Source: Butyricimonas sp. Marseille-P3923 | Lineage (GTDB): Bacteria; Bacteroidota; Bacteroidia; Bacteroidales; Marinifilaceae | Direction of reading: 5' to 3' | NCBI RefSeq assembly: GCF_900184685.1 | Contig: NZ_FXXL01000007.1 | Coordinates: 744,001 to 808,000 of the forward strand | DNA length: 64,000 bases | Shown here: piece by piece, positions 9,113 to 19,032 of the stretch | Numbering within the stretch: the first letter of the stretch is position 1 | Layout: the number at the start of each line of letters is the position of its first letter | Translations under genes and position numbers: made by a program | Notes under the pieces: generated by a model | Databases searched by the model: none | Told to the model about the DNA's origin: nothing | Seen by the model: the letters and a program-made list of their open reading frames with translations, nothing else

Positions 9113-9463
9113 TTATTTCTCCTCTTGTTTTACTTGATTTTTTGCTCTTCTTTTCAATGCATACTCGTAAGCATACTTGTCTAATCTGAACGTCAAGAAA
9201 CGAATCACTTTTTCGTCTCGTCTGTAAGAAGTCTCCAGTTTATCAACTAAAGTTCCTTCTCCTTCGAATTGAAACAAGTGATAAAAACCTGTCGTCTTCT
9301 TTTGGATTGGATAAGCCAGCTTGCGTAGACCCCAAGCCTCCTCGTGCTCGATATTACCTCCATTTTCGGTAATAACAGCCTTGAATTTTTCTACCGCTTC
9401 CTTTACCTGTATTTCAGATAAAACGGGAGTTGTGATGAAAACGGTTTCGTAATGATTCAACAT
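9113..9463 (-). CDS. rpsF: 30S ribosomal protein S6
   Basis: S6 forms a heterodimer with S18. The 116-residue sequence starts [17 protein letters not shown] and has the family [20 protein letters not shown] core and the R-[ST][17 protein letters not shown] region; the lysine-rich tail is normal. It is the first gene of rpsF-rpsR-rplI with a strong promoter at 9515-9544. I did not see an unambiguous S6:S18-binding leader in the roughly 45-base leader. Confidence 0.97.
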   Translation of the reverse strand: MLNHYETVFITTPVLSEIQVKEAVEKFKAVITENGGNIEHEEAWGLRKLAYPIQKKTTGFYHLFQFEGEGTLVDKLETSYRRDEKVIRFLTFRLDKYAYEYALKRRAKNQVKQEEK

Positions 9464-9514
9464 AACTGATTGTTTATTAATACATTAATCTAATAAAAAT
9501 TATTTTATCGCCCG

Positions 9515-9544
9515 CAAAGTTAGCACTTTTGTTTGGATTTACAA
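9515..9544 (-). promoter_or_regulatory. Promoter of rpsF-rpsR-rplI
   Basis: On the minus strand TTG (9542-9544), a 19-base spacer and TAACTTTG (9515-9522) fit the Bacteroidota consensus. Start of transcription should be near 9508. Confidence 0.75.
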
Positions 9545-9571
9545 AGAAATCCTCAATTTTAGATTTTCTTT

Positions 9572-10606
9572 CTACTTCCATATCTTGCGTTTATTCAACT
9601 CTCGATGGTACTCCCGGGCATAGGCATTGTGTTGCCGAAGTGTACGGGAGAAATTATGGTAACCGGAAAAATCACTTTTCGCGCAAAAGAATAAATAATC
9701 GTGTTTCTGGTAATTCAGAACACTATCTATAACTTTTATTGAAGCCATACGAATAGGACCAGGGGGCAGTCCGGCATACATATAAGTATTATAAGGAGAA
9801 TCTATTTGCATATGACGGTCCAGAATACGGCTGATCGTGAAATCACCGAGCACGAATTTCAACGTGGGACAAGCATCTAATTTTATTCCTTTGTTTAATC
9901 TGTTCATGTAAACTCCGGCGATGACAGGGTATTCTTCTGCCTTTACAGTCTCTTCTTCTATAATTGAAGCTAACGTGATCACCTCTTCGGGACTTAATCC
10001 TATTTCTCTGGCTTTTGCCATACGGTTTTCATTCCAGAAGCGGGCATATTCTTTTTTCATCCGTTTTAGCAAATCTATGGCCGAGATATTCCAATAAATC
10101 TCGTACGTATTTGGAATAAACATCGCCAAAATGGTATTCGAATTGAACCCTAATTCCGCGAGAACGTCCGAATCTGTCAGTAAAGCCATTAATTCATCTT
10201 TGGAAACAGCCAATTCTTCTTGAGCTTCATCGGCAAACTCTTCAATAGTCCGCATATTATTAAAGGTAAAATGAACCGGAACTTGATTTCCCGCCCGAAA
10301 CATATTAACCAGTTCGTTGTTGTTCATTCCATCACGGATTTTATATTTTCCGGATTTTACAGAAGAAGAAAACTTCTTCAGTTTCGCCACGCTACTGAGG
10401 GTGTTGGGATTCTTGATGTATCCCCGGCTTCGCAGTATTTTAAACACTTGAGCGACAGAATTACTATCCCGGATATAAAGAATTCCATCATCTGTCACGA
10501 CAGTATTAGGGGAGAACACGTAATAATAACCGATTCCACCCATGACAGCCACTAACGCCATGATTATTATAACAAATACAAGAATTCTTTTTACTATCTT
10601 ACTCAT
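9572..10606 (-). CDS. mltG: Endolytic murein transglycosylase MltG
   Basis: MltG cleaves nascent peptidoglycan strands at the inner membrane and may set their length. The 344-residue protein has one N-terminal membrane segment (VKRILVFVIIIMALVAVMG), a LysM-like region and the YceG domain with the catalytic glutamate in LASIIEEETV and the downstream YMNRLNKGIKLDACPT motif, and the C-terminal YNTYMYAGLPPGPI. It is the last gene of a tight four-gene operon, two bases after the nucleoid-associated protein gene. Confidence 0.93.
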   Translation of the reverse strand: MSKIVKRILVFVIIIMALVAVMGGIGYYYVFSPNTVVTDDGILYIRDSNSVAQVFKILRSRGYIKNPNTLSSVAKLKKFSSSVKSGKYKIRDGMNNNELVNMFRAGNQVPVHFTFNNMRTIEEFADEAQEELAVSKDELMALLTDSDVLAELGFNSNTILAMFIPNTYEIYWNISAIDLLKRMKKEYARFWNENRMAKAREIGLSPEEVITLASIIEEETVKAEEYPVIAGVYMNRLNKGIKLDACPTLKFVLGDFTISRILDRHMQIDSPYNTYMYAGLPPGPIRMASIKVIDSVLNYQKHDYLFFCAKSDFSGYHNFSRTLRQHNAYAREYHRELNKRKIWK

Positions 10607-10608
10607 AA

Positions 10609-11655
10609 TTAGTTTTCTTCCCTGAAATATAATTTATAGTAATTCATATCACGGGCGGAATCATATCCTTTTTCAATATATTTCTTTTGCCCGTGTATAT
10701 ACACGTGAAAATTCTTATCCAATTTCAATATATGCTTGAAGAATCTCTTTTCATCTTTAACCGCGCTGTTGGAAACATCGAACTGGTCTTTTAAAGACAA
10801 TTCGTTCTTTTCCTCGTAATAATTTTTGAAATCTTCGAAAGCATTGATTATCTGTGGATCATTGACAACTTCATCCTTGAAAAGGTTCTCGTTAAACACG
10901 TCTGCCTTTTTAAAATAATCTATCGAACGATTCAACATATCAATCTGGTCTGCTTTCGGGATATCATTTTCTTGATTATAAACCTCTTGCACGAAATCTT
11001 TGCAAAGTTTCAAGTAGTTGGATGTCTGGAAATAGTTATCATCACATTGTTCCAACCCCAAGAAATCAGTCGTCCAATAAACAGCTTCCGAGGAGTTCGT
11101 TTTATCGAGAATGCTTACCCGATAACCGTTTTCCCCGTCAACATTGAATACCAGACAGGCTTTATCCAATTTCTTGATATTAATACCTCGCTCACTTTCA
11201 AGCTGGTAACTATTCTCGTTAAGAATAATTTTCAAGAAAGTATCTTTTGTTTCGGACTTGAAGATACCAACGGCATCACAAGGACCTTCTTCCAGCACAC
11301 AGTTTTTGAAATGTACCATATAGAGTTCTCCCGCCTTGATATTCGGATGATTGGATTGGTCAAACAAATGTTGCGCGATATTCACGGAAGCCTCGTACAA
11401 GTTGGATTCATCTTCAAAAACAGAACTTACGGTGCTATATACCAGATTATTATACAAGTCGTCCTCCACGGGAGCGAAATGATAATAAGCGTCTTTCTTG
11501 AAAGGGGAGAGGAAATAACTTTTCAATAGGCCGTGTACATCCGCGTCATCCGGCAGAAAACATGACTCGGAAAGGCGTATCTGACCATCCTCGTATTTAT
11601 TTCCGATATCGTGAATCACGATATTATTTATCTCGCAAGTATCAAAGTTCATCAT
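10609..11655 (-). CDS. 37-kDa nucleoid-associated protein (NdpA/YejK-like)
   Basis: The 348-residue protein matches the nucleoid-associated NA37 family: an N-terminal segment INNIVIHDIGNKYEDGQIRLSE, a central part AGELYMVHFKNC, and a C-terminal DKNFHVYIHGQKKYIEKGYD. Members associate with the nucleoid; their exact role is poorly defined, and in some contexts they accompany mobile or defence genes. Here the gene is embedded in a normal operon, four bases after the DUF3078 gene and two before mltG, so a core function is more likely. Confidence 0.85.
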   Translation of the reverse strand: MMNFDTCEINNIVIHDIGNKYEDGQIRLSESCFLPDDADVHGLLKSYFLSPFKKDAYYHFAPVEDDLYNNLVYSTVSSVFEDESNLYEASVNIAQHLFDQSNHPNIKAGELYMVHFKNCVLEEGPCDAVGIFKSETKDTFLKIILNENSYQLESERGINIKKLDKACLVFNVDGENGYRVSILDKTNSSEAVYWTTDFLGLEQCDDNYFQTSNYLKLCKDFVQEVYNQENDIPKADQIDMLNRSIDYFKKADVFNENLFKDEVVNDPQIINAFEDFKNYYEEKNELSLKDQFDVSNSAVKDEKRFFKHILKLDKNFHVYIHGQKKYIEKGYDSARDMNYYKLYFREEN

Positions 11656-11659
11656 AATG

Positions 11660-13282
11660 CTAAAATCTAAAATGTACTCCTAAATTCAATGTTTCTTTAA
11701 ACTGTATTTTTTTCGAATCGTTTTGATTATACACCGCGTTGGCGTATATCGAAGTCTGCATGAAATAATTTATCTTGAATTTCAATGTCAGACGCCAGTC
11801 AACCGTCAGTTTTTCCGGTTGCTCGTAATAACTTGAGAATAACATCAAGTGATTGTCTATGTCAAGAAAATTAAAGAGAGAATGTTTGTTCTTCAATTCT
11901 ATCTTGGCACCGGCATCACTTTTATATCTTTTCCCTGCCTCAATACCATACCGGGTTACATCCACTTTATTTGTATCCCGTACGTATACCCATTGTCCGG
12001 CAATAGGAGAGAGGTACAATGAAATATTATCCTTGGGCTTAAAGTCCAAACCCAAAGATAACGTAAAATTACAAGGTGACAAAAAATTGGCAATCACGGT
12101 TTCCCTATCCGAAGTATTGTAAGAATTAAACAGAACGGTATTCAAATCAAACTGCGTGGCATAATTCCAATGCCTGAAAGCTTTTACACCGACTTTTGAT
12201 TGTATCTCTAATTTATCTTCATTTTTACTCAATTCCTCGCTTCCGCTTTTCAGCGCCCCCAAACGATAACGGAATGAATTTTCCCATGTCGTGGTTTTCT
12301 TTTTATAATTAATAAAATACTTTAAATCAGAGAGAATAGATAGAGAACTTTCACCGCCACTTGCCCAATTGTCACTAATAAAACCTTGTCCGAAAGATAA
12401 CGAAACATCAGAATAATAAGTCCAATGCCGTCTTTTGAGTGTCCCGATTTTCATCTCAGCAAGAACAAAATAGATCGAATCGGATGCCATGAGCAACGGT
12501 TCCTCGTGCGGTTCATGCAATATGGCGAATTTCTTGGTTTGATAAACATCTCCATCCAAAAAGAACTTCATTTGTTTACCATCGGGTAGGATTTTTATCC
12601 AACCGCTAATCGTATCTCCACGGAAATTTTCTGTCATTAAACGATGATACTCCGTACGTCCCGTGTTCAACCAAATATTTTTAGAACACTTGGATACTCC
12701 CAGCACGGAAACCAGAACAGAATCACGACTTTTCTCTTTCATCCATTGATAGTTTTCATCTTGTTCCATGAATGCTACAAGCGCTTCTAGATTTGGGTTT
12801 AGAAATATATCATACCGGGCAGAGTCCAGCAAACGTAATGAATCCAAGTCCGGATGTTGTTTGTAAAAATCAACACTATCTTTCGATATGCGTTCCTGTA
12901 TTCTTTTGATAGCTTCTTCCTTTGCCTGTACTGTTTTGAAATAACTCCTCACGTAATCGAGCATATATTTAATATGTTCGTTTTCAGCGTAATCTCTCAA
13001 CGTACTAATTGCCCGGTTAAGTTCATAGTACTTTAATCGCTCCTTCTTTAGATTCTCCAGGGCGTATCGAGTTGCTGGATTACTTATATGAGTGTTTTTC
13101 AATTGTTTATACGCATATCTTATCTGAGGTCTTGTATGATAAAGAGAGTCAGCTCGAGTATGTTTGACCGGTAAAATACACGAGGGACGTACCGTTATAA
13201 CCCGAGAGTCCATCTTTTGTTGTGCAAAAAGCGTATTCTGGGATAGGGCAAAAATAATAATTATAACAACAACAAACCTCAT
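11660..13282 (-). CDS. DUF3078 outer-membrane-like protein
   Basis: The 540-residue protein begins with a signal peptide (MRFVVVIIIIFALSQNTLFAQ); I chose this ATG over upstream in-frame starts because it begins the signal directly and leaves 16 bases after the preceding gene. The N-terminal 230 residues are helical and charged. The C-terminal half is the DUF3078 domain, recognised by FGQGFISDNWASGGESSLS followed by alternating strands ending in aromatic FRF, consistent with an outer-membrane barrel. Substrate is unknown. The N-terminal extension is not typical of short DUF3078 proteins. Confidence 0.82.
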   Translation of the reverse strand: MRFVVVIIIIFALSQNTLFAQQKMDSRVITVRPSCILPVKHTRADSLYHTRPQIRYAYKQLKNTHISNPATRYALENLKKERLKYYELNRAISTLRDYAENEHIKYMLDYVRSYFKTVQAKEEAIKRIQERISKDSVDFYKQHPDLDSLRLLDSARYDIFLNPNLEALVAFMEQDENYQWMKEKSRDSVLVSVLGVSKCSKNIWLNTGRTEYHRLMTENFRGDTISGWIKILPDGKQMKFFLDGDVYQTKKFAILHEPHEEPLLMASDSIYFVLAEMKIGTLKRRHWTYYSDVSLSFGQGFISDNWASGGESSLSILSDLKYFINYKKKTTTWENSFRYRLGALKSGSEELSKNEDKLEIQSKVGVKAFRHWNYATQFDLNTVLFNSYNTSDRETVIANFLSPCNFTLSLGLDFKPKDNISLYLSPIAGQWVYVRDTNKVDVTRYGIEAGKRYKSDAGAKIELKNKHSLFNFLDIDNHLMLFSSYYEQPEKLTVDWRLTLKFKINYFMQTSIYANAVYNQNDSKKIQFKETLNLGVHFRF

Positions 13283-13298
13283 GAGATAAACTAACTTG

Positions 13299-14108
13299 TC
13301 ATTTGAATGGAGAATTCGGCTCTTTTGCCATATGGCTATAAGCAAGTTTATCTAGCAAGCTAGGGAACCATTTACTCAAGAACACGGATATTTTTCCTTC
13401 AACCAACGTCATAATAATTTCACGTTTTCGCTTAACAACCCCATTTACAATGATTTGAGCGCATCTTTCTGCACTCATCATTTTATTTTCGGCTCTTGGA
13501 CTGTCACCTTGTTGACTACCGTCAGCAACTAAAGCGGTTTTACGAATATTGGATGCCGTAAATCCCGGGGCGGCAACAAGTACGTGCAAACCTTTTTTCA
13601 AGTTCTCGACACGTAACGTGTTCAAGAATCCGCGAACAGCAAATTTACTAGCTGAATATCCGGTTCTTCCCGGTAAACCGAGGAAGCCTGCCACGGAGAT
13701 AATACCGACCAAACTACCTTTTGCCTGTAATAAATAAGGTAATGCATATTTCGTACAATACACGGTTCCCCAAAAATTGACATCCATTAAGCGACGTATA
13801 ACATCTATTTCCAAATCTTCAAATAGAGCGCGCATGGAAATTCCCGCGTTATTCACAAGGACATCAATTCTGCCAAAACGCTCGTGAGTTTTCTCTATCA
13901 GATTTTTACAATCCGTTTCACGGGTGACGTCCGTCTGTACGGAAAGTATTTCCGTTCCACTGGCTTTCAAGTCATCCTCAATTTTTTTCAATTCGTCTAT
14001 ATTTCTGGCACCCATGGAAATTTTGGCTCCGCGTCTGGCAAATTCATAAACCAACGCTTTACCAATACCGGAAGATGCACCTGTAATAATCACCACTTTG
14101 TTTTGCAT
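13299..14108 (-). CDS. Short-chain dehydrogenase/reductase
   Basis: The 269-residue enzyme is a classical SDR: cofactor motif TGASSGIG near residue 10, NNAG near 90, catalytic Ser in GIISVAG and YSASK for the Tyr-Lys pair. The C-terminal part is hydrophobic and basic, as in the DltE/YqjQ-like group associated with membranes or lipids. Substrate cannot be told from sequence. It is the first gene of the operon leading to DUF3078, the nucleoid protein and mltG. Confidence 0.88.
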   Translation of the reverse strand: MQNKVVIITGASSGIGKALVYEFARRGAKISMGARNIDELKKIEDDLKASGTEILSVQTDVTRETDCKNLIEKTHERFGRIDVLVNNAGISMRALFEDLEIDVIRRLMDVNFWGTVYCTKYALPYLLQAKGSLVGIISVAGFLGLPGRTGYSASKFAVRGFLNTLRVENLKKGLHVLVAAPGFTASNIRKTALVADGSQQGDSPRAENKMMSAERCAQIIVNGVVKRKREIIMTLVEGKISVFLSKWFPSLLDKLAYSHMAKEPNSPFK

Positions 14109-14152
14109 GAATCTTGTTTCTTAGATATTTAGAATTTCCTCGTTTTAACTTA

Positions 14153-14185
14153 CAAATATAATAACAAGTTTAAAAGAATAAACAA
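14153..14185 (-). promoter_or_regulatory. Probable promoter of the SDR-DUF3078-NdpA-mltG operon
   Basis: TATATTTG on the minus strand (14153-14160) fits the minus-7 box. A TTG lies 22 bases upstream (14183-14185), slightly longer than the usual spacer. Confidence 0.5.
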
Positions 14186-14253
14186 TCTCTATAAGAAAAA
14201 AGATTGTTATACAAATGTTTTATAATTCATATTATGATAAGTTGAATATATAA

Positions 14254-14285
14254 AAAAGAAAAGGGAAAAACATCCCTTTTCTTTT
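14254..14285 (-). terminator. Intrinsic terminator after the TPR gene
   Basis: AAAAGAAAAGGGA (14254-14266) pairs perfectly over 13 bases with TCCCTTTTCTTTT (14273-14285). It ends transcription of the TPR gene, and possibly of gyrA. Confidence 0.8.
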
Positions 14286-14296
14286 AAATAAATGTA

Positions 14297-15541
14297 TTAC
14301 AGGTTATTAATCTTAGACATTGTATCATTGTACTTGCTTTCATATTGCTTTTTACTAGCTTGCAAACGATAATACAATTCTTTCAAAGTAACCAAAGTAT
14401 TTTTGTCGTTCGGTTGTAATTCTAAAGCTCTTTCAAAATAAGGAACCACAGCCTCGTATTGGTCCATAATCTTGGCAAGTTCTGCGTTATATTCCTTAAC
14501 ATCAACGATATCCATAACAATCTTGTGCGCTTCAATTACGCGGTTCAACTGGATATTTCCCAAGTTATACTGTGCAAAGAAATCATCCGGTTTCAATTCC
14601 AACGTCTTGATATACATTTGTTCTGCTTTATCAGGTTGGTTTATTTTCTCGTATAATTGACCTTTGGCACGGTAATAATCAGGTTTATTCGGCTCCAGTC
14701 TGATTGCTGCATCCAAAAATTCTTCAGCTTTCGCTGGGGTATCTCCCATCAGATAATAATTGATAAGCTCTATCAACATGTATTCGTCATTCGGGAATAA
14801 TTTGTGTCCCTCTTGCAAATACTTAACTGCTTCTTCTTGAATTGCTTTAGCGGTAATTGAATCCCCGGCTTCTTTGGCTTCGCGGCTTCTGCCTAAATAG
14901 ATACTGGCTAACATGGCATAAATTCTGTTTGCCTCGTAACCCAATTCCATAGACTTTTTGTAATACTCGATAGCTTCATCCACGTTACCGGCTTTATGAG
15001 CGGCAACACCCGCGTTATAGATTACGGCAGTATCCACTTTTTGGGTTCCATAAGGAGAAACATTGAGGTCCAAAGTCTTTTTGAAATTATCGAAGGCTGC
15101 TTGGAAATAACTTTTAGCCGCTTCAGCTCCTTGTGCATCTTCCACTTTGGTACCTTCGTTATAACATATGATACCTTGATTAGTGAAATCAATAACAAGA
15201 TTGGCGAATTGAGCCTTCAAGTCTTTTTCAAATTTTTTCTTATCATCCAATTGTATTACCTTTTGGAAAGATTCCCAAACAATCGGAAGCGGGTCTTTAG
15301 ATAATTTCTTGAAATTTTCATCTTGACTCTCGAAGATACCTTGATAAATCTGTCCTCTCACGAAGTGTGCTTTCGGGTTATTTACACATTTCTCATGTCC
15401 GATAGCTTCATCAATTAACTCTTTTGCTTTATCTAGCTTTCCCTGCGTGTAAAAGCTAACAGCAGATGTCACTTTTCCCATTTGCGCGAAAGACACGTTC
15501 ACGCAAAGCAGAAGGGCAATGATAAAAGTTAGTTTTCTCAT
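14297..15541 (-). CDS. Periplasmic TPR-repeat protein
   Basis: The 414-residue protein has a signal peptide (MRKLTFIIALLLCVNVSFAQ), so the ATG at 15541 is preferred to an upstream in-frame ATG. Several TPR units follow, for example AEQMYIKTLELKPDDFFAQY and YFERALELQPNDKNTL, with other units at about residues 160-300. TPR solenoids bind protein partners; nothing identifies the partner. It follows gyrA by 43 bases on the same strand and is followed by a strong terminator. Confidence 0.85.
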   Translation of the reverse strand: MRKLTFIIALLLCVNVSFAQMGKVTSAVSFYTQGKLDKAKELIDEAIGHEKCVNNPKAHFVRGQIYQGIFESQDENFKKLSKDPLPIVWESFQKVIQLDDKKKFEKDLKAQFANLVIDFTNQGIICYNEGTKVEDAQGAEAAKSYFQAAFDNFKKTLDLNVSPYGTQKVDTAVIYNAGVAAHKAGNVDEAIEYYKKSMELGYEANRIYAMLASIYLGRSREAKEAGDSITAKAIQEEAVKYLQEGHKLFPNDEYMLIELINYYLMGDTPAKAEEFLDAAIRLEPNKPDYYRAKGQLYEKINQPDKAEQMYIKTLELKPDDFFAQYNLGNIQLNRVIEAHKIVMDIVDVKEYNAELAKIMDQYEAVVPYFERALELQPNDKNTLVTLKELYYRLQASKKQYESKYNDTMSKINNL

Positions 15542-15584
15542 ACGTTTAAAATTTGTGTTCCAATTAGATATCATTTGTAAATAA

Positions 15585-18101
15585 TTATTCCTCGTTATTT
15601 TCTCCGGCTTCCTCTACATTCGTACTCTCCTGCCCTTCTTCCTGTCCCTCTTCTTCTTTTGAAGCTGAAACCTTCGCGACGGCGGCTATAGCGTCATCGT
15701 TCCGCAAATTAATCAATCTCACTCCTTGAGTGTTACGTCCCATTACTCGCAACGTACTCACGTCAAGTCGGATAGTCAAGCCGGATTTATTAATAATCAT
15801 CAAGTTATCTTCATCCGTAACATCCAATAGCGCGATTAATTCTCCCGTTTTATCTGTCATGTTAATGGTTTTCACTCCCTTGCCACCACGATTCGTGATT
15901 CGATAGTCTTCTATGCTAGAGCGTTTTCCATATCCGTTTTCAGAAACAACCAACACGTCTGCTTTGTTCGGTTCAACACAAATCATGCCAACTACTTCAT
16001 CTTTTTCACTATCCAGGGTGATACCTCTAACACCGGATGCCGTTCTACCCATGGGACGCACTTTTGCTTCCGGGAAACGAATCGCTTTACCGGATTTCAC
16101 GGCTATCATGATATCATTTTCGCCGTTAGTCAATTTGGCATCTAATAGTTGGTCCCCGTCTTTAATCGTGATTGCGTTCACACCGTTTGCTCTCGGACGA
16201 GAATAGGCTTCCAACGTGGTTTTCTTGACAATACCCTGCTTGGAGCATAACACGATGTAATTGCTGTTAATATAATCGCTTTCTTTTAAATCCAGCGTGT
16301 TGATATATGCTTTTACTTTATCGTCCGGCTCTATATTCAACAGGTTCTGTATTGCCCGACCTTTCGATTGTTTCGAGCCTTCCGGGATTTCCCAAACTTT
16401 CAGCCAGAAACACTTTCCTTTTTCGGTAAAGAACAACATGGTATTATGCATTGTCGCCATAATCATGTGTTCGAGGAAATCCTCGTCACGAGTCGCGGAG
16501 CCTTTGGACCCTACCCCTCCTCTATTTTGTACCTTGTACTCGGAAAGCGGGGTACGCTTGATATATCCCATATGAGAAATCGTGATGACCACTGCTTCAT
16601 CTGCATAGAAATCTTCGGGGTTAAACTCCTCGGAAGCGTACACGATATCGGTTCTACGCTCGTCATTATACTGAGCCTTTACTTGTAAAAGTTCATCTTT
16701 AATGATTTGCATTCTCAGTTCCACGCTAGCCAAAATTTCCTTCAAGTGCTCGATTAACTTGAGTAAATCATTATATTCCGCTCTCAGTTTGTCTTGCTCA
16801 AGCCCCGTTAATTGGCGCAATCTCATTTCCACTATGGCCCGTGCCTGAATTTCCGTTAAAGAGAAAGTTTCCATTAAAGTATTTCTCGCTTCATCCGGTG
16901 TTTTGGATGCGCGAATAATACGAATAACTTCATCTATATGGTCACTGGCTATAATTAATCCTTCCAGAATATGAGCCCGGTCTTCCGCTTGTTTCAATTC
17001 AAATTGCGTACGGCGAATTACCACTTCATGGCGATGCTCCACGAACAAACGTATCAAATCTTTCAAGTTCAATAGCCGAGGGCGTCCTCCAACCAAAGCA
17101 ATATTATTTACCCCGAAAGAAGTTTGAAGAGCTGTATGTTTTAACAAGGTGTTCAATACCACGTTGGCTATCGCGTCTTTTTTCAGGTCAATCACGATAC
17201 GCATACCACTCCGGTCAGATTCGTCGTTGATATTCGAAATACCGTCAATCTTCTTTTCATTTACCAAATCGGCAATACGGGAAATCAATTCGGCTTTATT
17301 CACCATGTAAGGGATTTCATGCACGATGATTTTTTCCCGTCCGTGGGGAGTCGTTTCTATGGATGTTTTAGAGCGCACAATAATACGTCCTCTTCCCGTG
17401 TGGTAGGACTCCCGCACCCCATTGTACCCGTAAATTGTTCCACCCGTGGGGAAATCCGGGGCTTTGATTATCCGTATCAGGTCATCAATTTCGATATCGT
17501 TATCATCTATATAAGCACAAATAGCGTCTACCGTGTCACCCACGTTATGAGGTGCCATATTCGTTGCCATACCCACCGCGATACCGGAAGCTCCGTTCAC
17601 TAATAATAAAGGTATCTTGGTCGGCATAACACTCGGTTCTTTCAACGATTCGTCAAAGTTCGGTATCATGTTTACCGTATCCTTATCCAAATCAGCCAGA
17701 ATATCTTCAGAAATCTTCATTAAGCGAGCCTCCGTGTAACGCATGGCAGCAGGACTATCCCCGTCCACAGACCCGAAGTTACCTTGCCCGTCCACCAACG
17801 GGTAACGCAAAGACCATCTTTGAGCCATACGCACCATTGCCATGTACACCGAGCTATCCCCGTGAGGATGATACTTTCCGAGTACCTCTCCCACGATTCT
17901 CGCTGACTTTTTGAATGGCTTACCGGATGTTACACCTAATTCGCTCATTCCAAACAATACCCTTCTCTGTACCGGTTTCAAACCGTCCCTAACATCAGGC
18001 AATGCACGCGACACGATCACCGACATTGAATAGTCAATGTACGAAGATTTCATCTCCTCCTCGATGTTGATCTTAATAATTTTTTCTCCGACGTTTTCCA
18101 T
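15585..18101 (-). CDS. gyrA: DNA gyrase subunit A
   Basis: GyrA cuts and rejoins DNA during negative supercoiling. The 838-residue protein keeps the active tyrosine Tyr122 in [10 protein letters not shown]. The quinolone region is [20 protein letters not shown]: Ser83 is present, but position 87 (E. coli numbering, no gap in the alignment) is Met rather than Asp. The C-terminal beta-pinwheel has repeats such as NRGGVGSKG and the gyrase-box equivalent NRGGKGVK, showing gyrase rather than topoisomerase IV. It ends in an acidic tail rich in Glu. A TPR gene follows. Confidence 0.96.
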   Translation of the reverse strand: MENVGEKIIKINIEEEMKSSYIDYSMSVIVSRALPDVRDGLKPVQRRVLFGMSELGVTSGKPFKKSARIVGEVLGKYHPHGDSSVYMAMVRMAQRWSLRYPLVDGQGNFGSVDGDSPAAMRYTEARLMKISEDILADLDKDTVNMIPNFDESLKEPSVMPTKIPLLLVNGASGIAVGMATNMAPHNVGDTVDAICAYIDDNDIEIDDLIRIIKAPDFPTGGTIYGYNGVRESYHTGRGRIIVRSKTSIETTPHGREKIIVHEIPYMVNKAELISRIADLVNEKKIDGISNINDESDRSGMRIVIDLKKDAIANVVLNTLLKHTALQTSFGVNNIALVGGRPRLLNLKDLIRLFVEHRHEVVIRRTQFELKQAEDRAHILEGLIIASDHIDEVIRIIRASKTPDEARNTLMETFSLTEIQARAIVEMRLRQLTGLEQDKLRAEYNDLLKLIEHLKEILASVELRMQIIKDELLQVKAQYNDERRTDIVYASEEFNPEDFYADEAVVITISHMGYIKRTPLSEYKVQNRGGVGSKGSATRDEDFLEHMIMATMHNTMLFFTEKGKCFWLKVWEIPEGSKQSKGRAIQNLLNIEPDDKVKAYINTLDLKESDYINSNYIVLCSKQGIVKKTTLEAYSRPRANGVNAITIKDGDQLLDAKLTNGENDIMIAVKSGKAIRFPEAKVRPMGRTASGVRGITLDSEKDEVVGMICVEPNKADVLVVSENGYGKRSSIEDYRITNRGGKGVKTINMTDKTGELIALLDVTDEDNLMIINKSGLTIRLDVSTLRVMGRNTQGVRLINLRNDDAIAAVAKVSASKEEEGQEEGQESTNVEEAGENNEE

Positions 18102-18147
18102 TTATAATATTAAATTACTCTTTTAATTCATTATTCCCAAAATCCCA

Positions 18148-18155
18148 CAAATGTA
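18148..18155 (-). promoter_or_regulatory. Minus-7 box for gyrA
   Basis: TACATTTG on the minus strand fits TAnnTTTG, 47 bases before the gyrA ATG. No TTG occurs at the consensus spacing. Confidence 0.4.
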
Positions 18156-18196
18156 ATAAAAACGATGAATTAAAGGAAATTTTTTCCCCGCAATAT

Positions 18197-18958
18197 TCAC
18201 AATTCAAAAACTAACATATCGTGTGCCAGCTTCACGTTATCCGGTAATTCACCCGAAACGTCACCGTGTAACCCCATTTGATGCCCGATATGCGTGATGT
18301 ATGCCTGCTTCACGTTCAGTCGTTTCACCACCTCCAAAGCCTGTCCCAAGGTAAAATGCGATAGATGCGGCTCTTTCCGCAGGGCGTTGATTACAAGATA
18401 TTCTACCCCTTCCAGTTTCTTCATACTTTCCTCCGGGATATAATTGGCATCGGTAACATACGCGAAGTTAGCGATACGAAACGCCGTGACCGGCAGTTTG
18501 TAATGCATGACCGTGATCGGAATAACCTCGATATCGTCAATCAGAAAAGGTTCCTCGTCCACCACGTGTATATTCATTTCCGGGACTCCCGGGTACTTGA
18601 ATTTAGCGAAAGCGTAATCGTAATCTTTACGAACAGCTTTCATGGTCAAATAATTACAATAGACGTCAACCCCACCTTGTTTCACCCAGTTAAATGCCCG
18701 TATATCATCCAATCCCCCGATATGATCCTTGTGTTCATGTGTCAGCAGTAATGCCCTCACGTCCTTCACTTGCGCTTGCAGCATTTGGGTCCGGAAATCG
18801 GGTCCGGCATCAATGATTAATTTCTTGTCCTCTATATCAATCATTACGGAACTCCGCAATCGTTTATCGTGTTCGTCGGTCGAGCGACAAACATCACATT
18901 CGCAAGCGATAACAGGCACGCCCTGCGAAGTTCCACTTCCTAGTATCGTAACTTTCAT
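18197..18958 (-). CDS. MBL-fold metallo-hydrolase, PhnP-like
   Basis: The 253-residue protein begins MKVTILGSGTSQGVPVIACECDVC, typical of the PhnP-like branch of the metallo-beta-lactamase fold, in which cysteines near the N-terminus can bind an extra zinc. The metal-binding motif is THEHKDHIGG, later ligands are in YVTDANYI and in the HIGHQ region. PhnP itself is a cyclic phosphodiesterase, but this gene has no phosphonate neighbours, so the substrate is unknown. The ATG at 18958 is preferred because the family start begins there; the open frame extends further upstream. Confidence 0.85.
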   Translation of the reverse strand: MKVTILGSGTSQGVPVIACECDVCRSTDEHDKRLRSSVMIDIEDKKLIIDAGPDFRTQMLQAQVKDVRALLLTHEHKDHIGGLDDIRAFNWVKQGGVDVYCNYLTMKAVRKDYDYAFAKFKYPGVPEMNIHVVDEEPFLIDDIEVIPITVMHYKLPVTAFRIANFAYVTDANYIPEESMKKLEGVEYLVINALRKEPHLSHFTLGQALEVVKRLNVKQAYITHIGHQMGLHGDVSGELPDNVKLAHDMLVFEL

Positions 18959-19007
18959 CCGTTCACAACTATTTATCGCGAAATTAATAAGATTCGGAAT
19001 AATCCCG

Positions 19008-19015
19008 TATATTTG
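19008..19015 (+). promoter_or_regulatory. Minus-7 box for the methylase-thiD operon
   Basis: TATATTTG fits TAnnTTTG and lies 17 bases before the ATG at 19033. A TTA rather than TTG lies upstream at an approximate minus-33 position. Confidence 0.5.
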
Positions 19016-19032
19016 CCGCAAACATTTTATTT

